Below are positions 49,034 to 59,836 of a stretch of 64,000 bases of DNA, piece after piece. Source of the DNA: Chlorokybus atmophyticus (Eukaryota; Streptophyta; Chlorokybophyceae; Chlorokybales; Chlorokybaceae). Every line of letters starts with the position of its first letter. Position 1 is the first letter of the stretch. The position numbers and the translations under genes were made by a program. The notes under the pieces were generated by a model. It was not told where the DNA came from and made no database searches. It worked only from the letters and a program-made list of their open reading frames with translations. The stretch covers positions 283,081 through 347,080 of the forward strand of contig RHPI01001202.1 in NCBI GenBank assembly GCA_009103225.1, read 5' to 3'.

Positions 49034-50150
49034 CTTACGGAATGGCTATCTTGTAGGGCGCACTTTGGAAACGAATATGTGGCTAGTGGCTTACCGCGTC
49101 CCTATTTCTTAGGTATGCAAATCACTCTTGTATCAGCCCCGTTTTTATTTCCTCACAGTGTTCGGTATTACACTGGGCCTAGAACTTTACCTCAGTACCT
49201 TCGAAAACGCATGATGTCAGCATTCTCAGTGTTCACACTATACAAACCATATATTCTACTTATGTGTTAAATATGTCAAGCTGTTGTGATTACCAACCAT
49301 TATAGAGAAGTGTGCCTGGAAAAGTCAATTGCAGAATATATATGAGGAAATTTTTAAGAGCCAATGAACAGGAGGTTATGCGTAATATACTTAAGTTTAC
49401 AATACCGGGTAGTATGGCTGATACACCTGCTTGGCATTGCAAATCTTTCTGATCTTATTGCAATGGTTAACAAGCTGGGTATGCCACACATGTTTTTGAC
49501 ATTACTTGCTGATAAAGTCAGCAATACGAGATGGCAAGAGATTAACAGTTCTGATGCATTTATCTCACGTGTTAATAATATATTTACATGGCGGGACACT
49601 CCTGTTGAATGTGCGAGATTGTTTGTAACACGCTTATACGCTTAAGTAAGGGAGTATATATTTGGTATATTATCTCACGAGACGAAATTGTTGGGACGCG
49701 TACTTGATTATGTGATTTCTCTAGAAGTTGAATATCGTGGTAGCGTACACGCACATATCATCTAATGGTTGCATGCTGATGATGTACAATACGTTTGTGA
49801 CGAAATTTTAGCATGCATATCAGGCAAGCTCACAACCGCTGGTGTTGAACGTCCGCAAAGTTACACAACCAAAGCAGATGTTGTTTGATTTGGTCCAACG
49901 CAAGCAATTACATAAATGTGATGTTTTTGAATCAGGCTGCCGATCAAACAGTAAACCTTATTATTATGGTTTTCATTCGCTGTACCGCCTGTATTCGATC
50001 CATGCACACGACATTATCTATACTATCGTTTAGACGAAGCTGATCTCAATGTTGTGCTGTATCACCCAGATATACTATTGCTATGGGGTGCTCATATGAA
50101 TATTCAACGCATTATATATGATGCTTGATCTTACTATATTCTTAAGTTTG
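49034..50150 (+). pseudogene. Helitron Rep (HUH endonuclease) remnant
   Basis: After the retroelement, 49400-49640 reads IANLSDLIAMVNKLGMPHMF and LADKVSNTRWQEINSSDAF, matching the Helitron-like N domain. At 49722-49780 comes LEVEYRGSVHAHII, a TAA (49763-49765) and WLHADDV. H-A-H (49748-49756) is the HUH metal site, and the stop replaces the Leu expected in the usual LLWL context. Near 50120-50150, SYYILKFAVKCEP resembles the tyrosine motif AYYxxKYxxKxEP, with the second Tyr as Phe. Rep nicks and joins single DNA strands in rolling-circle transposition. This copy is disabled. Confidence 0.75.
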
Positions 50151-50152
50151 CA

Positions 50153-52249
50153 GTGAAGTGTGAACCAGTTGGACGACTCCATATACAACCAGATGATGCC
50201 AGAGATTTGGGTTTGCTTGGTCTGAGTGATAGTGAGTTACGGGTTGTATCTGCACAAGTGTTGTCAAGCCTTCTGTGGGACTTACTCACCGGGCCAGTAA
50301 GTCCCACAGAAGCAGCACTTTTGTGTTTAGAGATTTGCACAATTGATAAGAGTCGTACTATCTACGGGATCAACTCATCACCACCTGATATGCGATTAAA
50401 AACAATATCTGCTAGTTCTCAACCTCCTGTTCCATCGCTTGTGGATATATACTGTGCTCGGCCTCATGAGTTGATTGACATTACACTCTACTGCTATTTT
50501 AAACAGTACACATCGGGAAAAAAGGGCTTGGACAAGAAACGTGGAGAAGTTGATCGGTGTGGATTCCTTGGAAAGGGTCGTGCATCAATTGAAACAGCTG
50601 CTTCTTGTGCGATTCGAATTTTCATCTAGCTTATCAGATGGAAGCATTTTTTTATAATTATCTTTTAAAACACATATGCTTTCGAAATGAATCCGAACTA
50701 TTAAGCGCTAACAACCTGGATCGGTCATACCACATTGAATGTGTACTTCGTAGTTTCGTATCTTACAATGAAGAAGTTAAAAGATGTTGTACGCACCTAC
50801 GCGGTGTACAATCTCCATAATGATGCACAGATACAGAAATTGTTAAGTCAAGTACATGAACGCATCAATGGTCGTAACCCACTGCAAGGTTCTGGAAGTG
50901 CATCACACAATCTCTATGTATTGATTGTTGAATTCGTTGGATCCAATAAGTTATCTCAACGAATTTGCCCATCTTCAACATACGGCACATGTTGTGTTGA
51001 CAGAAATTGTAATGGGTGTAGCAGGATTACATATAACATGTGGACCACCTGGATGTGGGAAAACTTTCTTAACTCAGCATACTATCAATCAATATCGTTC
51101 ACAAGGTGTTGTCTGTTCGGTAAAAGCCTCAACAAGAGCAGCAGCTTGTCGCTTGAGTACTAGTGCTAAGACTGTGCATACAGCCTCTGCAATCAACCCC
51201 AACCGTGTCTATCTTACACCCATTACTTCTACAATCACAGTGTTTCAAGTATTGTCATAATGTCGCGTGTTCATTATTGATGAGATTTTAATGTTACTAG
51301 CAACGCTATTCAATTACATCATCAGCAAAAATACAACAGGTGCATAACGCTATTGGGCAATATTTAAAGTTTCACGAATTGTTACAGAACATTCAGGTAA
51401 TCTTGATAGGAGACCTCAAACAGTTACCACCCGTATGTTATCGCAGAACTGAAGATGTATGTATGACATGTTTATTGGTAATGCACATTTACTACGAACC
51501 GCTAAGGTGCATAACTTGAAGATATCGATGCGTCACGCAACTGACTCCGATTTTAAATTGTTCCTCAACAAGATACAATTCAACACACCGATACAAGAGG
51601 ACGTTGACGCAATACTCGGTACGTGCTACATCAATGAGAACACAGTTGAAGATCTGATATCAAGTGAAACCACAATACTATGTTCACATGTGGCTGATGT
51701 TAATGCATACAATACACTCAAACTTACAAGACTGTTTTAAGCTTCATTGATCATAGATGTTCATGTACATTCCAATGCAAGGCACATTCTTGAGCTTCAA
51801 CAATGGGTACAAGAACCGCGTTTTCACGTTCTCACAAAGTTAGCCATTGGGGCAAAAGTTATGGTAATATATAATCTGAATGTCGAGGAAGGCGTGAGTA
51901 ATTGAGTGTGTGGAACTGTGGCACATCCACACATTGAAGGTGCTCAGGTTGTCAGTATTACAACCGCGTTGCCATCAGGTCATACTTAAATAAAAAAGAG
52001 TACTGTACAAAAAACGCATCCAATTGGTGTGACATATTACAGCGCACGTTTTCGGTAATATTGGGGTATGCATTGACAATACACAAGAGTCAGGGAGCTA
52101 CACTATCGTCACACACTATACATGTGAAGGAAGCGTTTTGTCCAGGGTTGCGGTATGTTGCTTTATCTCGTGTCACACACAGATGGTTGCTTAACATTGT
52201 CGGAAAGCCTTCAGCATACGAGATGAAACCCATACCATGGAACATATAA
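50153..52249 (+). pseudogene. Helitron PIF1-like helicase remnant
   Basis: The frame runs through VSPTEAALLCLEICTIDKSR and SLVDIYCARPHELIDITLY, the region between Rep and helicase. Walker A is GPPGCGKTFL at 51042-51071, followed by KASTRAAACRLS. A Walker B-like VFIIDEI lies near 51270. The C-terminal GYALTIHKSQGATL and LRYVALSRVTHRW at 52061-52190 are the closing motifs of PIF1 helicases. The parts fall in different frames with stops between, so the gene is dead. The helicase would have unwound the strand released by Rep. Confidence 0.85.
50270..50312. repeat. perfect 17-bp inverted repeat inside helicase sequence
   Basis: The arms 50270-50286 and 50296-50312 are exact reverse complements around CACCGGGCC, within the open frame just upstream of VSPTEAALL. 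Confidence 0.95.
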
Positions 52250-52270
52250 CTGCACTTACAGACATCCATC

Positions 52271-53389
52271 ATGACTTCCATTGACGAGCAATTGGATGAC
52301 ATCTTCAACACCATGAATAAGGACATTGCCAGTCAAGTTCGGGTGCCCAAGAAAACCTTGTCTCAGAAGCAACGTGGTTCGCTGGATGGTGGAGGCATCG
52401 AGCCAACTGAGTATCAACATGACAACCTCAACATGGAGGAACTCAACGTATTGTTTGACAAAGCGCGTGCTGATCATGATTGCTTTACAGCTGAGTCTGC
52501 CATAAACCCTGCGCCAGGTAATACTTTGCATTGTTGACTCTGTATTCTTTGGTTGACTCTTGTGCCATGTTAATTATTGTGGCGGCTAAACATGATCGCA
52601 TTCTTGGTCACAGGTACCATAAAATACTTTCTACGTCGAGTCGGCGTCACCCTGAATGCCAACACCACTAGAGATGAAGCATATTCTGCTTGGTGGCGTC
52701 AATTTGCTTTGAAGCCATGGCAACTTTACGAGCTGGTAATTACATTCAAGCGCGCATTGCTCAGTGCAAAGCGATACACACAGAAAAGGCTGACAAGATT
52801 ATCGAGGCATTATTGGAAGCCCAAATGAAGGCTGAAGGTACTCAATTGTGTCCACATTCTCCTGATGATAATGTGCACAGCTGGTTCGCATGAATCAATA
52901 TAAATCAGTACAATACCTTGCATATAACATATACTGCAATCCGCAGGTCAACGTGCAGCGGAAGACGGCGACATTGGCGTGAACAATGGACAGTATACAC
53001 CAGCAACACCCATTGCCGTTCCACCGACAAAAGGGCAAAAACTCAAAGTGAAATCCAACTACACTGTACCGAATTATCTTCAACTCTACCGGGAATTCCT
53101 ACATCGGCCAAACCATAACGTAAAGCGGCGGCTGCAACAACACTTAAGAAACCCACCTAAACTACTGGCTCGCGATCTACAGCCAGGTGTACCACTTAAT
53201 GAACAATGTACCATAGAGCATTTACGCATGGTAGATAGTAAAATAGATGCTGATCGGGTAGAGGCGCATTATATCAAGGTTTATAATGCAATAGGCAACA
53301 GTGGCTACAGTACCTTGAGAGGTCGATTAGGATTCGACAATAAGTTCTGGAAGTTATTGAGAACCTCAAAGTTAGGGACACAACAGTAG
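52271..53389 (+). CDS. hypothetical protein gene, three exons, beside the Helitron
   Basis: Exon 1 (ATG 52271 to 52517) encodes an acidic, helical segment (MTSIDEQLDDIFNTMNKDIA) and ends in a CAG/GTAATA donor. Exon 2 follows the acceptor at about 52613 (GTIKYFLRRVGVTLNAN) and should end at about 52838 before GTACTC. Exon 3 starts after TCCGCAG near 52946 and runs to the stop at 53387-53389 (QRAAEDGDIGVNNGQYTPAT, then PNYLQLYREFLHRP). The start of exon 2 and its end lie in different frames, so a one-base indel or a missed intron sits near 52700. No family is recognised. It starts 21 bp after the helicase stop, so it may be Helitron cargo or an accessory gene. Confidence 0.5.
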
Positions 53390-53461
53390 TATATAATTTT
53401 AATCAGAGTTTACCGAGTTAATACAATTCAATGCTCATTTTCTTGATAAGTGTTTATATGC

Positions 53462-53720
<259 letters not shown>

Positions 53721-53721
53721 N

Positions 53722-55510
53722 CAATATACGTGTTACAAATCTGCACATGCAGACTAACATACGCACACTGCACTTACTAGCGAATATGAATGCCACATAG
53801 AACCCATCCCAATGCGCATATTACTATACAACATATGCATGCTTCGCCGCACATGTCTTTAATGATTGAGCATCAACCACAGCAACTACTAACACACAAT
53901 GTGCACTGCTACTGACTTGGACAAACGTGCATACACAACACGTCCTGATCGTAGTTGACCATGGTTTCCCGCCACCGCCGACATCGCCGCTGAATGTTGC
54001 ACCCGCATCAACTGCATGTGCCTGTGTCAAGGCACTGTTACAGACATCGGATATGTGTCACATGTCTGCGCAAGCACACGCATGCTCACACAAACACATA
54101 TGACAGGGTGTGAAGCCACTGAAGCCATTGAGTGTCGTTGAGGGTGGTGTGTGTGCAGCATGGAGTGTACATAAAATGAGAGCGGTGGCGTGCAACTGTG
54201 CATGCAACTTGCAAATTACACACACATGGGCACATATGATATGTATATGACAATGTTGGCCTAATTAGCAGACACTGTGTGTCGTAGGCTGTATATGTGT
54301 GAATATACGCACTGTGGCTGGGTGGTGTGTTGAGGTTAACAGTGGATTCGAAGGGTGTGCAAACGCATAACCTGACAGGACATAACCTGCGAACATGCAT
54401 GCCGCAGCGTGCGTGATGCGCTTCCGCGTACATGTGTATGGTTGGTGTGCATCATACAGTGTGCACCACTATGAGACGGCCAGGTGCGTGCAACTATTAC
54501 TATGTCACATTTGCACATCCTGATGTCGTGCTCTATACACTGCATAAATCCGTTCACACACACTGGCAACTGCAATAGATTACACACACATGTAAACACC
54601 TTGTATAGTTATTATATATATTTATATTTAAATATATATATATTTACTTACTTATAACGGACACTAATCCCGCACACTGTTTCGTCTCTACGCACTGCAT
54701 AAACCCGTTCACGCACACTGGCAACTGCAAAGCATTACACACACATGTAAACACCCTGTATAGTCCACCACCGGTGACTTATAACGGACACCAATCCTAG
54801 ACACTGTTTCGTCCTGGTCCACCGCCACCATCACCGCCGCGACCGCTGCCTGCCGCTGTGTGTACCCTAGACGCACCGACGGGGAGCGGGGGGAGACTGA
54901 CTATAGCAATAAATATAAAAGGCGCCGTTCGATCAAATACTAGATCGCACGATTGGAAGTCATGGGTCGCACGATGGTTCACGCATCTCATGGCGCCGCG
55001 ACTCGCGACGTGGGTGCGCCGCGTTGCAGCACCCCCAGCTCACGACTGAGGCAAGCCTTCCCAATGAGTCATTAGGCCATACAAAGTAATATTGACCAGC
55101 TGATGCGTCAAATGCGTGCATGCGCATGTGAACATGGACACTTATGACACGTCGTTGTATCGATACCTATTCATAACAGCCATATGCGCGCAGGGGCATT
55201 ATGATCAAGATATCATGTGTTACCATGTGTGTGTTGTTCCTTGCATCAGCAAAACCGGATAAAGTGTTCAATAAGTTTGCGGTATTATATTGTAACAGAT
55301 ATCAGGGTTCGGCGGCCCCGTAACCCCAATCCTTTTTGCCTGCGGCAGGCAAAGAGGATTAGGGAGGTTAGCATTATGCGGTATCGAGCCCAGCTCAGCA
55401 GTATCATATCATATGCATTAAAAAACGACTTTGTAATAGTGTATGTATTACGGAACAATCTATGATGTATAGTGTGCGTATACATACATTAATATAAAGC
55501 CGCATTTGTA
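53722..55510. other. non-coding region with TG/CA-rich repeats
   Basis: Only short open frames are present. From 54.0 to 54.6 kb the sequence is rich in ACACAC and GTGTG. A local direct duplication lies at 54537-54815. No gene was recognised. Confidence 0.45.
54537..54815. repeat. direct duplication of about 120-160 bp
   Basis: CACTGCATAAATCCGTTCAC (about 54539) recurs as CACTGCATAAACCCGTTCAC (about 54695). Both copies continue through ACACACTGGCAACTGCAA or close variants and ACATGTAAACACC. A following CTTATAACGGACAC block with ACACTGTTTCGTC is likewise present at about 54650 and 54777. Confidence 0.85.
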
Positions 55511-55515
55511 CTTTG

Positions 55516-55736
55516 CATGAACATGTCTTTGATGCCATGGTACAGCTGCTGCGTGACATGCAGCGTGATGGGTATGCCATGACGCTCATGTTAGCTAAGT
55601 TGCGCGAGAAAATATTTCGTATATCATGCCATGTGTATGAAGGAGATTACAGGAGGTTGTACGCGCAAGTGGCAACTTGCCACCTTGAAGGAGGTGCACG
55701 GCTCCTCGTTGAAGGTGCAGAGTTAACACGGCACAG
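55516..55736 (+). CDS. possible isolated exon of an unrecognised gene
   Basis: A 73-codon frame (HEHVFDAMVQLLRDMQRDGY, then KLREKIFRISCHVYEGDYRR) has coding-like residue use and ends exactly at a strong donor, CACAG/GTGAGT. The upstream border is not clear; the first ATG in frame is at 55537. No downstream exon could be matched, because the TRIM-like element begins at 55861. No family recognised. Confidence 0.3.
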
Positions 55737-55860
55737 GTGAGTGAGGTAAGTGTCAGTACTCACGGTGTGGGGAGCAGTGCAACTGCTAGCACCATGAATC
55801 TATGTGTCTAGCCCTGATGGTAATCAATGCTTGACGTGTTGTGTGGTTGCGTATTGTGAC

Positions 55861-56473
55861 TGCTACGGATATGTATAGATCGTAACAAGCCTCACTCATG
55901 GCAGCGACTTTTACTGCCATTGCCTAGTAATCGGAACCCCCTTGGTTACACTGGTATCGAAGCTTGAGGTCATGGGTTTAATTCTCGTTGAGGATAGAGC
56001 ACACGACAGTTTTTAAAGATCTAATGGAAATATGACGCAAATGGGCGACTTGCCCTGGGCTGGACGTGGGTTCGCGACCCGCGCGCTGAGCTAGTTTGCC
56101 TCCAACCGCGTGAGCAGTTGCATACGATAGCAGGTTGCGTCGTAAGACGGCGAGGGTGGCCAGTGTCAGGTCAGTAGAATATTGATTATATGGGCCGGTG
56201 CCGATAGATCGTGGGCGGATCGGTTGTAGGCGGCCGTGATCACAGCAACGCAGGCTAAACCCTCGAAAAAAAAAAACGACGGGTCAAGTTTGGAAGGAAT
56301 GTTACGGATTTGTATAAATCGTACCAGGCCTCACTTATAGCAGCAACTTTTGCTGCCATAGCCTAGTGGTCGGAACTGTCACAGCCCACTCGACCACAAA
56401 AGACTTGGTGCTTTTACGATCGATTTGTGGTTACTGTATGTACTTTCCCGTTACAAGAACCCCCTTTGTTACA
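55861..56473 (+). mobile_element. TRIM-like miniature LTR retroelement
   Basis: Two direct repeats, 55861-55950 (90 bp) and 56300-56473 (174 bp), begin TGCTACGGAT or TGTTACGGAT and end GGTTACA or TGTTACA. The shorter lacks about 85 internal bases. Just inside the left repeat (55952) is TGGTATCGAAGC, resembling the initiator tRNA-Met primer-binding site. Just before the right repeat is a purine tract, TTTGGAAGGAA. The 349-bp interior has no coding capacity. This is the layout of terminal-repeat retrotransposons in miniature. Flanking 5-mers (GTGAC and ATGAT) do not match. Confidence 0.65.
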
Positions 56474-56544
56474 ATGATTAAATGTTGCTGAATGCTGAGT
56501 GTTGGTCTAAGTCCTAGTTGATGCTTGTGGTGCGGTGTGATTGT

Positions 56545-56643
56545 GTTATGTGTGACTAAGTATGACTGAGTGTGATTGAGTGTGGTTGAGTGCTAAGTGT
56601 GATTAAGTGTGGCTGAGTGCTGAGTGTGATTGAGTGCTGAGTA
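56545..56643. repeat. minisatellite of TGAGTGTGAT-type units
   Basis: About ten degenerate 10- to 11-base units (GTGTGATTGAG, GTGCTGAGT and related) follow the TRIM-like element. Confidence 0.8.
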
Positions 56644-56744
56644 CTTACTGCTTGGAGACACTTGCAGTATGAGACTCAGCGGCACTATGAGACTCCAAAA
56701 AATGTCCGTTTACAAAAAGACTGCGCGATACATCTGTGCAGAAG

Positions 56745-57085
56745 GACTGCAGCCGTTTTGCTGCGTCTATCCCTATCACTGCGGTGGCGGCGCTGCCGGC
56801 CACTCACAGCACTGCACAGCACCAGCATTCCCGCCTCGCCACACCCTATCTTGCTGCTGTTGCTGTGACCAGCTATTGCTGCGTTGCTACTAGCTTAGTA
56901 ATGTCCCTGCTGCGAAAGACATCGCTTCTAACAGTGGCCTTCTTGTCCAGGTCGCCTTAACTGCTTGCTACCGTTTGCCTTGCCCTGCTTTGCCTACCTG
57001 CCATGCATTGCACATAGTCGCACGCATTTAGCTTGCCTAGTTGCCCCGGCCCGTGGTAATTGTAGTTTGCTGGTGTGGCTGACTG
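56745..57085. repeat. second copy of the repeat found inserted at 13.1-13.6 kb
   Basis: It shares an ordered series of words with 13180-13570: GCACAGCACCAGCATTCCCGC (GCACCAGCACAGCATCCCCGCC there), CTTGCTGCT, TTGC-CCTGC-TTGC, GCACATAG and CCCGTG-TAATTG. Divergence is large. No coding capacity was seen. Confidence 0.45.
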
Positions 57086-57099
57086 AGTGTACAATCTAT

Positions 57100-58282
57100 A
57101 ACATGCAAGGATTGTGGCATACATGAAAATGTGACACTCACAAGCATGAGCAGTCTACGCACCACACCATGCAGCACTCATTAACCAACGGGCTGCTAAC
57201 ATAGCTGCTACCTACCTTCTCTACTGCCCATACCCCATTAGACATGCATGCATGCATGCGTGCGTCATCACCTGCACATGCACCTTGGTCAGCGGCCTTC
57301 TTGCAGCAGCAGCGGCCACACCAGCAGCAGGACTCAACGGACTCCCCCTCCCGCTTCATTTACGGCCCCGCCGCCATCTCCGCCAGCCTCCTATTGCTGT
57401 CTTGTCAACTGCCGGCTTAGGGTTTTGTTTGTCATGCCAAATACCTTCGCATGCCAGTCCTCCTCGAGCATGCATACATACAGCCCCAACCCTCGGCTAC
57501 CAACATGAAGACCGCGCGCGCCCCAGCCTACTGCTAGCTACTTCGTACTTCATGTAGCATGTAGCTAGGGCTACTCTATAGACCTTTGTAGGAATCGTGT
57601 GTAGCTGATTAGTTAGGAATCTGTTATTAGCTCATGTGCTATATCAAGTCTTAGGGAATTTTCATAGTATCATACGGCCTCGATGTGACCGTTGGCCTTG
57701 TGCCCGCGCGGCAATGCATAGTCATGAGTTGACATGTATAAGTAGGAGGTTATGTCACTAGACTCGCTGGTGACACTGTGAGTGAGTACCAAGAGTAAAG
57801 ACTCTGACTTTAGAGCTTGTGAAGCGACTTAAACTGTAAGCACATTGTCCTGGTTGCCAAGAACTGCCTTACTGCGTAAGACACAGTGTATGCTCTTGTG
57901 CGCTGTGCTTATTATTGCTGTGAGCTTGGCGGTCATGTGCTTGCTGCATCAGTCAGAGCGTAGCATCTCTGAGGTGCTTGTTCATTCACCTCACTTAATA
58001 GTGTATCACATCATCCACTCATGCAAAGCACTGTGTATACAGCATTGCCTATCGTAGTGGCTTGTTTACTCATAGTATCACCCTCTTTGCTCAATTGAGT
58101 GCGTCACATTCTGCATCAGATAGTGCGATTTGTATCTAGGGAAACATCTCTGTGCATTCGTTATCACTGTCATCACATAGTGCGCACACAAGCACTAGTA
58201 TGGTGAGTGGTAGCAGCATCAAGACAAATAGTAGAGCACAAACACTCTACCCTGCATACACTTTCACCTGTGGACTACCTGT
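57100..58282 (+). other. probable LTR and leader of the right-end retrotransposon
   Basis: This lies directly upstream of the gag remnant at 58283. It has an open non-coding character and promoter-like AT content around 57.6-57.8 kb (TGTATAAGTAGGAGG at about 57736). It probably includes the 5' LTR, but the partner LTR would be outside the window, so the limits cannot be set. Confidence 0.35.
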
Positions 58283-59836
58283 ATGAGCAGGACCACCCTG
58301 TTCTCTCCAATAGACGAGGGTGACCTCAACAGCTGGAGCCTAACCTCCAATCTCACATACGAGCGGACCAGCGACGGGAGCAGCGATCGCAGCAGCAGAG
58401 GTTCGCACTCTGTCTCCGGCTTCACTCCGTTCCGGTCTACTCCTCGTTGTCAAGCTTCCCTACTATCGCCCGACAGCGACAACTACGAGATGGAGTCCTC
58501 CAGCTCAACCACATCCCTGCACTTCTCCGTTCGTGCTGGCACCACCTCGCTTAACGAATTCATCATCAACTTGTATGCCAAGATGCGGCAGCAAGCTCTA
58601 AAAAACAAAAACTGGTTAGATGAGATTTCTTTCCACATTGCTGCTGACGATCTGGATCATGAAGCACACGATGTCTGAAAGTCTGTTGCTAAACTGCATC
58701 GAGTTAATGGCTATGGCGAGCTTGCCAGCACTATAGCATCTGCATCACTGCACAGTTCAGCAGCCGTCACTCCACCTGCCACTCCAGCTGCAGCCATCGG
58801 TTTGTCCATAGCCGCAGCTATCGAGAGGGCGGAGGAGGAGGAGCCTGAGTTGGTGATCGTCAACCTGACCCTTGCAGGGATTGAGATTAAGATGGTCGCA
58901 CGGCGGGCCCGGATCTTGGAACGTCCTGCTGCTATCTTTGAAGAACAACGAGCTGCAGCCGTTGAGGTGGGCACGCCTCTACCTGTACCTCTGGCAACAC
59001 CTGGCTCTCGTGCGGAAGGCACTACTTTCACTTTCAGGTCAGTTGCACGCGCACCAGTCATCACTGTAGGTGCTGCCATCTCTGACTCTCCACTCAAGGA
59101 CATGTACGTTGCACTTCGTCGCACCTTCCCACCTCAAACCACTAGTAAAGTGAAGGAGCTGAGATGGTTTCGTCGCAAGCCCTATGAGAACCCTCTACGC
59201 CTGTACTCAAGACTGAAAGGGCTGTTGAAGGACACTGACTACCAGATCGTTAGTGATGAGGCTGCTGCAGTGGTGTATGTCAATGAGTTGGATGCCACCT
59301 TCAGCAAGTCGACAAGCCTGACCCTGAACTACACCAGGCCCCTTGGCTACATGCTCAAGGAAGCCTTTGAGACTGCACAAGCCATCCACAAGCACTTGGT
59401 GTATGAGAAGGCAGTGCTGGACACCAATCGCAACGCCTCACGGCCTGTAGCTAGCACAACTACTTGGCCACCTCGCCGCGAATGTGGCCGGGACGCTCCA
59501 CCAGCACGCGACAAAAGGAAACGGTCAGCTCAAACTGCTTTGTCTGCCCCTATGCTCTGTCATCGCCGTGGGCGGCATGGACATTAAAAGGAGTGCACCG
59601 AGGAGTACTCAACTTTAATTTGCGACCACTGTCACAAGACTAGTCGCTTGAAGTCAGTCTTCTGGCTCAGATTCCCCGAGTTTAGACCTGCCGACAACTA
59701 CAGCAACAACACTGGAGGCCACAACGGCAACAACTCTGGTGGCTACAACAGCAACAACACTGGAGGCCACAACGGCAACAACTCTGGTGGCATCCATAGC
59801 AACCACCTCGGAGGCCATAACAACAACAAAAAATAG
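58283..59836 (+). pseudogene. gag remnant of an LTR retrotransposon
   Basis: One frame (ATG 58283) runs about 517 codons and is broken only by TGA at 58676-58678 and TAA at 59585-59587. It has a Ser-rich start, an Ala-rich middle, and a gag-like core (KELRWFRRKPYENPLRLYSR, then LKGLLKDTDYQIVSDEAAAV). Near 59623-59660 comes CDHCHKTSRLKSVF, which fits a CX2CX4HX4C knuckle with His changed to Arg and the last Cys to Phe. An Asn/Gly-rich repeat closes the frame. The element belongs to the LTR class; its superfamily cannot be decided from gag alone. Confidence 0.7.
59691..59833 (+). repeat. in-frame tandem repeat coding Asn/Gly-rich peptide
   Basis: About four copies of a 36-base unit encode variants of NNTGGHNGNNSG. 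Each is based on AACAACACTGGAGGCCACAA. The repeat sits at the C-terminus of the gag remnant. Confidence 0.85.

Larger units (their letters stand above)
41362..52249 (+). mobile_element. decayed Helitron split by an LTR retrotransposon
   Basis: Coding remnants of a rolling-circle transposon lie on both sides of the chromovirus at 42051-49033. Upstream there is a zinc-finger-like stretch (YYVCSNCKDKSHT at about 41505). Downstream come the Rep domain with an HUH motif and then a PIF1-like helicase. Removing the retroelement and one copy of its 5-bp duplication lets the frame NNAGNIVL continue into RNGYLVGRTLETNMWLVAYR. The outer ends (5' TC and 3' CTRR with hairpin) were not identified, so the coordinates cover only recognisable coding remnants. 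Confidence 0.75.

Noticed and set aside
55940-56000. tRNA-like B-box (GGGTTTAATTCTC) near the mini-LTR element
   Set aside because: No cloverleaf could be folded and the position fits the primer-binding region of a TRIM; not called as a tRNA.
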